Below the pieces are notes generated by a model. The model saw nothing but the letters and a program-made list of their open reading frames with translations. It was not told where the DNA came from and did not search any database. Made by a program: the position numbers and the translations under genes. Below are positions 37,870 to 48,400 of a DNA stretch of 64,000 bases, piece by piece (position 1 is the stretch's first letter; each line of letters opens with the position of its first letter). Location: NCBI GenBank assembly GCA_945910005.1, contig OX246739.1, forward strand, positions 4,494,001 to 4,558,000, in the 5' to 3' direction. The stretch is from Isoperla grammatica (lineage: Eukaryota > Arthropoda > Insecta > Plecoptera > Perlodidae).

Positions 37870-40800
37870 AGTAGGATAGCATCATGTGTACTCTTATTCG
37901 TACGCGTAGTGTACAATAAGTGTCAGAATAGTGTAGGAAATACATTGAGCTACTCCAATTAGGTTACAATAAGCAGGAGTATGTTGTTGGTGATAATATA
38001 ATTATGCAGAGATGAACAGTTGAACAGTGTTAAATGATAATATTCACTAGAAGCGTCACATTAGTGGCGTGGGTATTCTTTACTTCATCATACAGTTTTC
38101 AATCAAGATTTCTTGTATACATATTTGTAGCTTTAGTGATAGCTGATTAGTTTTACGTCTAAATCTCTCCAGAAAACTGATTGAAAATTGTTTATTTTCC
38201 AAACAATTGTTGCTAAGTTAATTTTTGTATCCACCTTATAAGAAAAAAGTAAATTGTTACAATTGTACTATTATTTACAAATATATTATAAAAGATATGA
38301 ACTAATAGTGAGCAAAATAAACACATACAACGTGCTATTTTCAATAAATAATAATATGAATATTAGTTTCTAATGCTGTGATCCCGAATAAGAATTCCAG
38401 AGTAGTTTCAAGGATTGATGTTTGTTTACATCAGAATATTTCATCATCGAAAAACAAATATTACAAACTCACATTACTTTATTTAAACCATTCATTTTTT
38501 CATGAAAAAAAATGGTTTGGTCATTGATTTCAAATATGTAAACACATTTCCATATTCCGATCAATTGTTTGAGTTTGCTTCGAATTACACCGTCATGTTT
38601 ATTTGCTTTGCTCTTAACGAGATATAAATATAATACTACCTCTGTGTTTGCTCTGGGCTTCACAAGAATCCTCGCAACGACAGCGTCATTACACATTACA
38701 CATTCTCACGGCAGAGTCTATCCATTATTTAAATCCAAGTTGCCTCTCAGCAGAACGACTCGCGAGCCGTTCCCCAGGTTATACAAAATTTAACAAAACA
38801 TAATTACTTTATCGTCTCACCAATAAATTTGGTATTCAAGCTTCAAAGGTTCACAGACTGAATACAATGTCAACACATCAAAGGGTTGCTTCATTTTTAA
38901 CTGCCGGTTAACGGGAAGGCCGGCACAAGGGTACATTCAGCCTCGGGTGGGCATGTTAGCATTTCAAACAGTTTTAGTCTCTATACCAGATTCCAATTTA
39001 CAAGTTTACATTGAGTACAATATGGTGATTTCAAATTATGTTATACGGATATTTTAATTTTGTGATTCTGTGTTTAAAAAAAACTTTGTAAAATGTGTTC
39101 CTTTTTTTAGGTTAGTTATTTTCTAATACGAAATCTCGGCAATGGGACGAGATAATTTTTGTTTTCACTCATTCAAAACACATGGTTTATTTTAGATAAA
39201 AGATAGGTCTACACTTCGTTTGTCCTGAAAATATTGAAAGTATATCAAGATATTATACCGCAGTCAGTTATACTATATTTACTTCTTTTTATGCCTCATA
39301 GTTGATTCATTGTAAACTCATAAGTAAATATATTAACCTTCTCTGTTTTAGACTTAAGTATATTTTGAATAGCATACAAAACAAGCAAACATTGTTGCTA
39401 CAAGTAGAAGAAGTGTTGCTAAGGAATATGATGTTATTACCCTCGATTAACATAACATGTCAGGGAGCGTCAATGCTGATAGCGAATCAATTTAAATGCT
39501 AATTGAGTCTTAATATTTCGGCCTTGCAAATCGATATGGAAGACGAATCAACAACTGCATATTTTGTAAGCTGCACAGTCAATATGAATTTCCTAAATCC
39601 ACTTAGAACGGCCACACTCCCTAAATTCCCGGCAAAAAGGGTTTCATTACTTCCCGGACTGCTGAATTCCCGCTGGACTCGTCTTTGAGTGAGAGCATCC
39701 CTCCTCCCCCTCCCTCGCCCCTTCCCCTCGTACAATTAATTACCTTACAGTTTACTGCAAAGGACGCAGTGGATAGCTGTTAGCCGAAGGCTGATGGGGT
39801 ATATTTTAATAAACGGTAAATAGAGAGATACGTTACTTTTTACGTAAACACAGAGCAGCGAGGATTAAGCTCGTCAATAGATACGATTTTGGGTTTAGTT
39901 AGCCAGATTAATTACCTAATTATTCGGATAGATCATTATTTTGAATCGCGTTCGTAATGTATTTACGAGAGGGTCTTTATGGAAATTAAATTACGTAAAG
40001 CAGCTTAATTAAGAATTTAAAACCAATTTTCAGCTTCAATTTTCGTTTTCATTATACCCAACGTTCTTCAGCTTCAACAATGAGTTTGATAAACGCTGCG
40101 ATTTCACATGAGAGATTTCTCGATCTACATTTAACACAGAATGTATTGACAACTAATTATCAATAAAGAGCATATTATTGTTACTGTGGCTTTTGGAAAC
40201 TTTAAATTTCAAAGTGATAATCGGAACTTTATTCATGACTATCATGCATCGATCCTGGGATTCCAGGTTATAGACCTGGCTTGCATTAATATATCAGGAC
40301 GTTTTGTTCTATATAAATCATTCTAATCATCACCGTTTGTATTAGCATCGTTACCTTTTATTACTTGTACATACCAAATATCAGCCATACATCGAATACT
40401 GTTCGAAAATGTATATCCCGAAGTATCCAAGCACCCTGCTATATACCTAGTTGGCTAGTTCACCTGACGGTGGACAATATATACCCTATATCAAGTATCA
40501 TACAATAAATATCAATACAGTCTGGGCATTAGTTGAATGGGTTCATGATTAACAACCTACCCAATCGAACTGCACTGCTGGCATAAAATACAAGTAGTTG
40601 CAGGATATAACCAATCCGTATTTGTTGTTTTATGTGTACTCGATAAATCTCTGGGATGTCGGATCCGTTTCCGAGTAACTCTCTTTGTAGTTTGTGCAGT
40701 GATTACGTAGGTCGCATCGCATACACCACGAGCGAAGATTACCAGTATATTGAAGTGCTTAACATTTGCTTTATTTTTGCGTAAAAAAACTACCCTTTGT

Positions 40801-41515
40801 GTAAAAGCTATTATGTTAAGTGCACTTTTATAGCTGGAAACGCGATCTTCTTATCAAACAATGCGGAACGTCGTGCAGTACAAACTACAAAGCGATAGAC
40901 GCGGAGATCGAACGGGTCATCGTGCTTGAACAACAGCCAAGTGGATACTTTTCTAAATCCACATTGTTTCCAATCTCTATTGTGATAAGAAGCTTCAATT
41001 TGTTAAGGTGCTTTTTGATGCAACGATGCACATTTCTACTTGTCCGTGTCCGACGCGACGTGAAACTACTAATTACAGCTTGGTGACTTAATGGGCAAGT
41101 AAACTACTATGCTGTAGTTAGTCATCCTTGATGTAGTAACATCTATTCAAGTGCCACGGTGGAAAGTGGAAACAAAATTTAACTGAAGGGTTGATAAATA
41201 AAAGTGCATTGAAATGTCGGTCTTAAACTTTGCAGAGCAATTCACGCTCAGAGCGAACACGTTTCCATAAAGACAACTTACAAATTAGTGAGAAAGACAT
41301 AACTGTATATACATTTTTGACTCTTTCAAAATTATAGAAATCATGTTTTATAAATTATCTTTTTTTCAGAGTGGCCTGTAAATCAATTACGATTGACAGG
41401 CTCAAACTTATACACCAAACCAAACAAATATTCAACCATTATTTAAATATCGTTTTAAATGACGTATTGTACACTTGATCATACTTGCGGTGTTCCGCAG
41501 TATACACAGTAACTG
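37870..41515. other. Non-coding; possible regulatory block near 39.74-40.03 kb
   Basis: AT-rich sequence without a supported gene. A stretch with several TAATTA-type sites is described under findings. Confidence 0.4.
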
Positions 41516-41520
41516 ACAAA

Positions 41521-41720
41521 GGTAGCTCAGCGGTAACACGCCAGAAGTAAACAGTTTCGATTCTTAGCACTATAAATAATTCTGACGGAAGTTTCGTCTT
41601 TCAGAAATTAGGGGAATGTTGGAACTGAGACGTTCTAACAACCCTCGAAAATCTTTTTCTAAGTATCCAAATACCCTCATATACTTATTTTTAGTTACCG
41701 GAAGAGGGGCACGTCAGTAA
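41521..41720 (+). mobile_element. tRNA-derived SINE or tRNA pseudogene
   Basis: A very good A box, TAGCTCAGCGGTA (41523-41535), and a B-box-like GTTTCGATTCT (41554-41564) sit about 20 nt apart, somewhat closer than in an ordinary tRNA. The acceptor-stem complement is not evident, so an intact tRNA gene is unlikely. The following body of about 140 nt has no obvious match among the other copies. Confidence 0.5.
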
Positions 41721-41845
41721 AAGATAATGTGCACCCTGCAAAGTCACTCAGGTATGGTGTAGTGTTGGGAGTGACTGTACCGTGACATGACGTGGACATG
41801 AAAGAGGGAGGTATAATATGCATTGTGTGTGTTTCCATGTCATGC

Positions 41846-41889
41846 TCTCAGTACTCTCTGTACTCTCTGTACTCTCAGTACTCTCTGAG
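41846..41889. repeat. 9-bp tandem repeat (tactctctg)n
   Basis: About five copies with t/a variation at one position. Read as protein it gives Ser-Val-Leu or Thr-Glu-Ser runs that are repeat artefacts. Confidence 0.9.
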
Positions 41890-42231
41890 CTCGATGTCAG
41901 CTTCCTATTGTGGGGAAAAGAGAATACACGTACAACAAAAAGCAAAACGAAGCTGCAAAGTTGCACTCTGAAAATGTCGCATCAGGTTTTGTTGTCAAGT
42001 CTGTCCTAGATATTCACGTTGACGTTCGTCTTTTGCATCACGAACTTTTTAGTTTTCTTTTGTTTTGTGATGTTGGCGCGATCGTCGACCCTTCGTTTTG
42101 AACGCTGCTCTTAATGCAACTCAATTCTTGTTGTTCTTTAAACACAACCTTCAAGAGTTTCAAGACATTTAGTACAGAAATACAATGCTACATCGAAATA
42201 ACGAAACAATAATACACAATATGATCAACGA

Positions 42232-43590
42232 TTTTTTTTTTTTTTTTTTTTTTTTATTTATGACTCCAAGAACCCACAAAGCCAAGACTTGGCTTAACTG
42301 TGGTACATAATAAAAAATATTATACATAGTGACAGAACAGAACAGAAAACGGAACATGTATTTACAATAACAAAATAATGTATAGAACTAAATACTTGAA
42401 ACTACTAAGAAAGTGAACTTTACAAAAATCAATACAAATGCAGAATTAACTTGTTTACAGTAATTAAAATATAAACGGAACATTCACAGTAAAAAGGTGT
42501 CAGAAAGTAGATGTGTTTTTAGTTCAGATTTAATTTTAGAAATAGACGACAGGGTTTTGAGTGAGGATGGTAGCATATTAAATATAGTTGGCACAGAATA
42601 AGACAAAGAGCGTTGGCCATATTTGTTAGTATAATTAGGAACTTGTAAGGTGCCCGCCACTTTGAGCCTTGTCTCCTTACAGGTGTCCATAGGGATCTTA
42701 AAATCCGGTTTAAAATAAAAGTACAACAAAAATCTATATACGAATAAAGAATAAATTGGCAGTATATTACAAAATGAAAATATTTGTTTTCTAGAAAGTG
42801 TAGTATCGATTTTGATGTCGCATATTACCATTTTTAGCATTCTAACTTGTAGGTCTTCAACCCTTTGCGTATGGCACCGCGAAGCATTGCCCCAAGCTAG
42901 AATGCCATATAAAATTAATGATTCGGCCATAGATTGATAAACGGCTCTAAATAATGTAAAGGGCAGAATATATTTAAGTGCATACAATCGAGAAGAGCAT
43001 GAGCGTAGTTTATTACATAGTTTATCAATATGATTTCTCCAAGAAAAGTTACGATCAACAATTACGCCCAGGTACTCATACTCGTCCACACATTCTATTT
43101 TTAAACTGCAATCACAATATGTCACTTCATCCACATTATGAAGGCAATTAAAATCATGATAAATGATATTTATAGGAAAGTCTCTTTCACGATTATGGGG
43201 AGAAGAAATATGTAAAACTTTAGTTTTAGACGAGTTAATTACTAATTCATTATCGTGATTCCAACGCAGAAGGTTATTAAAATCAGTTTGCAACATTTCT
43301 TGTGCAATACGAATATCTGAATGCACGGCAAGTAAGACAGTATCGTCAGCATAAGATAAAATAATGCAAAAAATAAGACATTTGGACATAAAATTAACAT
43401 AAATCAAAAATAGAGTCGGTCCCAAAATAGACCCTTGTGGGACCCCAGAATCACAAGGTCTTTCTTCACTTGATTGGCCGTTTACTTTAACCTGCATAAA
43501 TCTATTAGTTAAATAATTTTTAAACCAGTCTAACGCAATTCCACGGATGCCAATTGACTCTAAAGCTCGTAATAGTTTCTGATGGTTGCA
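42232..43590 (-). mobile_element. 5'-truncated non-LTR retrotransposon (LINE) with poly(A) tail
   Basis: Read on the - strand, the element starts in the middle of a reverse-transcriptase domain near 43590, runs to a stop at 42484, then has about 230 nt of 3' UTR and a 24-nt A tail (T run at 42232-42255 on the + strand). A 3' poly(A) plus an abrupt 5' truncation is the normal outcome of target-primed reverse transcription. The endonuclease, the first RT motifs and any ORF1 are absent, so the copy is dead. The 5' boundary is approximate and I could not identify a convincing target-site duplication. Motifs suggest a Jockey/CR1-like APE-type clade, but the clade is not settled. Confidence 0.85.
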
Positions 43591-43596
43591 AAGCAA
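42484..43596 (-). pseudogene. Reverse transcriptase C-terminal half (N-terminally truncated LINE ORF2)
   Basis: An open frame of about 370 codons without internal stops. Visible RT motifs are GVPQGSILGP (about residues 51-60, RT block 4/B), the catalytic YADDTVLL (82-89, block 5/C), LVINSSKTKVL (about 118-128) and YLGVIVD (175-181, thumb-proximal block). Further on is the YGILAWGNA region typical of this LINE class. The block containing the first catalytic Asp (FDTVNH-type) is missing: only a remnant resembling NHQKLL remains at the start. The apparent TTG start is just where the frame opens, not a real initiation codon. The long intact frame points to a fairly recent insertion. It cannot be active because the endonuclease and RT fingers/palm start are lost. 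Confidence 0.88.
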
Positions 43597-43613
43597 CTTG
43601 ATATAGTTAATTG

Positions 43614-43660
43614 TTGTTAACAGTTAACAGTTAACAGTTAACAGTTAACAGTTAACAGCT
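43614..43660. repeat. Heptamer tandem array (AGTTAAC)n
   Basis: About six perfect copies of a 7-bp unit (ttaacag/agttaac) lie directly next to the truncated 5' end of the LINE. Confidence 0.95.
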
Positions 43661-43664
43661 GCAA

Positions 43665-45290
43665 TTTAATTATGATTACTGGAACTCTTAAAATATAATT
43701 ACTATAGCATTGTGTTTTCACAATATTTGAGTGGCTTATTTATTTGTCGTTTACGTTTTACATCTTGAAATATTTTGTTTGCAATAATTATGATATTTTC
43801 ATTAATTTTAGGTGAAATTTAGATTCGAGTCCCAATATTTTTTATTTTCTACTGTAATGCTGCAATAAACGGAAAATTATAACTCAAGTGTGTATGCTCT
43901 ACAGTCTACATACTTCTTACATCACTCAACCTTGGTACTCAATTCCCTAACTCCAGCCCTGATTGATTTTAATTAAGATTATGTTAAGAAAAACTTTTTT
44001 TCCCAAGTTTAAACTTTAAAAGTCCCGCTTTTAAACATCTTAGTAGTCCGCGGCGCTTCCTGATTATAGGGTAATCTTGGGTCGAGCAATTAGTCGGCTG
44101 TCGCGCACGCCTAACTGATGAAAAAGTTTCATAAAAACGGTATTGTTATCATGGAAGTTGCAAAGTGCAAAGGCGAGTCCGCCTCGGGTAATTAGCTGAC
44201 ATTTTCAACGAGTAAATGTCAATGATACTCAGCTGGCCGACAGAGATGATGTATGATGTACGAACACCTACGATGGAGGGATTTCCGTCACCTGGTGGAT
44301 AAGGGAAATATGACTTAATACAATTTGACTCTGGTGTTTAAAATAATTTGATCTAACTATTTAGACAATTTTAGCCTGATTAACATCTACTCAATAGTGA
44401 AGTAAGAAAGTGGACAGTCTCCTCTGTCGTTCAGTAGAACGGAACTGACTCGTCTTTGGCATTCAACCCCGCCTCCATCCCTGTTCGTTATCTTCTACCC
44501 CTCGATTAAACAGGGGTAGCCAAACTGGATAACCAAAGTGTGTCACCTTGCGTCTATAATACAAAGAACATATTTAGGCCAATATGTTTTTATCTCAAAG
44601 GCCGTTATGATGAGAAGAAAACTAAATTGCATTACTTGCGAGTGTACGGTTTTTAATCGTTATATATACGCCTAATTACAATAACTTTTTGTAAAAATGC
44701 TACGCGCATAGACATTTTCTACAAATCTTTAGTAGGGTATTGTGGAATGTAAAAATCGGAACAATTTATCCATTTGATTAATATTGAACATAATTTTCCT
44801 CCGTAATCAAGAAAATGCATTGAATATAGACTAATAATTCACTGTTCCGCAGGACATAATAAAAACAAAGATTTTGCTCCAAGTAAATGTTTTAACCTTC
44901 TGAATGGGTCCTAAAGGTTCTCTGTCTTATTGTCTGCTTATCTGTGTACCCGTCGTGTCGCACAAATAGTTTCACCAGCAGCGTTTTTCCAGGATAAGAA
45001 ATATCGCGTACTGATGTCGCCATTCAATCTTTCTATCAAGCGCGCTGGGTTGGAGGATTCCTTTTATGTTTTTGTCAGCTGTTCCTCGTCACAATGTTTC
45101 TCCCTTGTGAATGTACTACGTATGTTTCCTTGTAGCCGTCTTAGCAATGAGATCCATGATAAATTGAACAATGTCCCACACTGAAAATCAGTTCATTGCA
45201 TCTGAGTAGGTAGACAATAAATTCTAATAAACATCGTCTTATTATTTTATTTATATTTTCCAGCATTCACGATAATACTCTTCACACTGA
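43665..45290. other. Non-coding; possible regulatory block near 44.04-44.25 kb
   Basis: No gene or repeat recognised between the heptamer array and the 45.3-kb MITE. Confidence 0.4.
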
Positions 45291-45291
45291 C

Positions 45292-45462
45292 TTAGGTCCG
45301 AATGCATAGTCCAGACTCAAGCCTTCCTCAACTCAGCCTCTCCTCAGCTTCGCCCAACCACCAATCACGGAGCGGCATTACCACGTGGACAGCTCAGTGA
45401 TTGGTGGCTAAGTGAGGCTGAGCTGAGGATGGCTTGAGCGTGAACTGTGCATTCGGGCCTTA
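45292..45462. mobile_element. MITE, PIF/Harbinger-like, 165 bp with TTA target duplications
   Basis: The element 45295-45459 is a near-complete inverted repeat. The left end reads GGTCCGAATGCATAGTC and the right end, read inward on the other strand, GGCCCGAATGCACAGTTC. The arms continue through the CTCAAGCC and CCTCAGCTCAGCC-type blocks to a central loop around cacgtgg. TTA flanks both ends (45292-45294 and 45460-45462), the 3-bp target duplication typical of PIF/Harbinger elements. It has no coding capacity, so any mobilisation would be in trans. Confidence 0.82.
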
Positions 45463-45464
45463 GT

Positions 45465-48400
45465 AAAGAAGATTCGCACTTCACAGATGCAGATATTGCG
45501 ACGTCATTCAGCTACAGCTCTAATGATAAATCTCGTAGGCGTTGTACCATGTGGTCACCATTCTATGTGAATGTCAAACAGACAGTCATGCGCAAAAACA
45601 CGACTGTCAACGTTTAAAGTACTTTTTATGTTTTTAAATGGCCGCGAGACAAGAAACGTGGATCGTGACCTAAAGAGTTCCGTTCAGTCAAGGACCTTGT
45701 TGCATTAATGGGCGTACATGGCCTTGCACATTTTTTCATTTTAGTTTCTGGTTCACAGATGCCAACATTGTCTATAGTTGAAACGTAAGTTTGGTGAGGT
45801 TATTTTAAGTTAAAAAAGTAACTAGGTAATTCATTGTTTCTTCATAATATATTTTACTGGGTCTAAAATGAAAATGTTGAAACATGAGTTGTGCAAGTCT
45901 TTATATATAAACGGTACGGTTTTTAGCTGAAGGTGGTTTATACTCAAGAGGTACTAGATAAATGTACTTTAGTCTGAATGTACTCTGTAGTTCTCGATCT
46001 TGATAAACAACGTGAACGTTCCTGACATTTGACATATGTTTCTTGTACCTTTATCTATCCGGTCAAAGTTCTCGACGTTTCTTGGGCGAGGCCCGAGCAG
46101 GCCCCATGGGGCTCCACGTCTATGCAACCTCATCAGCAGTACTTGTACCCGTACTTCTTCAACCTCAGACATCTTGACATACTTCCCGGGAGCGCTACAC
46201 TATTTTCTAACTCACATACTGGTCTTAAACTTTTCACTTGTTTATCCGCCTTATTAAATGTGTTGGCAAGTTTTGAAGCTGAACTAATTCACGTGAGACG
46301 AATTAATAAATCCCTCAAATCAGTTTTGGAGCAAAAATAGAAGTTCGAAAGAAAACAAGGAGATGGTTGTGTTCAGTGCAAATGGAGGGGAGAGAAGGAA
46401 TATAAATGATCTGGCATTCGTCCACAAAAGAATTTACACATTGATTAAAAACAACAAAAAAGAGCAATCAGTGAAGAAGTCCAGTATATCACTAATCACG
46501 ACAATTGAGACAGTTATACTATTGGAGCACATTTTTGCTTTTCGACGCTGTCATTAGGACTGGGGAAGCTATGCAAGTATTTGATCCACTTACTGCGTGT
46601 CACAGCTTAAACTTTTTCTTCATTCCACTTATACTCATTAATATTATCCAAAACGGATTTGAAAATTATCACTGTATAGTTGTATCAAACGTATTACGTA
46701 TATTGTTTGTGTAGTATGAATTACTATTAGATTAATAACGTTAACAAAATAACATCTGCACATATTTTGTATTGGGTACGTTGTTTAAAATATATTTATT
46801 TTGTCCCTCGAATATTTAAATAGTAAGCTGCAACACAAAAATTTAGAAAGTCTTAACAAGGAAAACCTTGATTTGTGACCTCATTGATAAAATGTGAACT
46901 CATCCAAATTGTCACTGATAGGTTTGTGGAATATAATGATGATATTAATTTTGGGTTTAACGTTTCGTATTGATATAAGCTTATATACTTTTGGCTTACT
47001 GCAATGCATACACAATGTTAAACGGGTTGGCGTATTTGATAATATGTTATTGATGCCTTTGACGCATGAAAATGTGTATATTGTTTATCCCACATATTTT
47101 CTCTCACAGAGAATAACCCGGGCCTCGCAAGCTTCGTAATATGAGGGGATATTTACGTTTAGGCCAGAAAACTTCTGGTTGTAGTTTAGAATAAAACCTG
47201 ACGTATAAATCTTGATAATGTCAATTCTAAATTTACGAGGGTTCCAATAACCGCGTAAAGAACAATCTTCCATCAGCTGCGCAGTTGGATACATTGGTTT
47301 CCGCTTCGCTGTGACTTCCACGTGTAACTTATCTTCCACTGCATCACTGTTGGTGCGCAAGAAATGCATATTTTATGCAAATACTTACGAAAATGTTTTG
47401 ACAAGACATAGCATTTACATTCACATTTACAAAACTGTCTAGAGATGTGTAAAGTCAAAGCGAGATTTGAATATGAGTGAATGGGATATAATTAAACATG
47501 GAGATAAACTAAGAAAACGAATAAAAACAAGTTTAGTTTTTGTAATGTAAAACTAACGACTTCTTGAAAGTTTAATGAGCTAATTAACGGAAACGTGATT
47601 TTAATATTACGTCTCTCAACAGCTTTGTGGGACATTAGAGGAACGCAAACTCTCCTAGAGTCGCTCACCTCACATAAACATCGACAACGTTTCAGTGACT
47701 GACTGCCCATTAGCATGGCCGTGTGAAACACCCTCTTAACCAAGCACAATGTATTTACGAGCCGACTGAAAATTAATTGACGAGCAAAGCAATTAGAATG
47801 TTATTTTAACCTCTCTGGAATCACTCTTGCGACGAAGTTGATTTGTTTCTTCTATAAACGGTCTCCTTCTAAACTTGAAGCCGGTTTGGTGCTGAATCCA
47901 CTGAAAACGTGTTTTTTTTCTTCTCCAGCTTTCGTCGGCACAAATGTGTCTCTTGCACCGCCCACGCATCGTATTTGCATTCCGCATACAAATGCTCTCT
48001 GATGAGACAGGAAACAATACTTGCTAACATGGCGTCTGACTTTGTGTGCAATTGTTCTGAGAAAAGTCGACTATAAACAAGGAACGACTTAACTCTAGAC
48101 TAGAAACCTGCAACTGTCTTGACAATTATTTTCAATCTACACAGCATGACTTAAGCCACTAATTTCACTGAGGGGAATATTATCTGTACTGTTGAATGTT
48201 GTTTGTTTGATACTCCTAAAGGCACATCAGGTGTAGTTCGTGTGCAACTTACTTCAGGGATTCCTACAAAAAATGTTATTATTGTTATAAGTGGAGGACA
48301 GTCGGGGCAGTGCTTGAGGTCTATCATTCGTGATGGGACTACCCTACGGGATGGAGTTGTGAAAGAAAGTATTGTTGTGGTGGTTTAGACTTGAGTATGA

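Noticed and set aside
41521..41595. Functional tRNA gene
   Set aside because: A and B boxes are good but the spacing is short and the acceptor stem does not pair, so SINE or pseudogene.
42169..42357. Lys-run open frame on the - strand
   Set aside because: It is the LINE 3' UTR and poly(A) tail read as protein.
44743..44753. miR-1-like tggaatgtaaa
   Set aside because: Only 11 nt match and there is no hairpin partner upstream.
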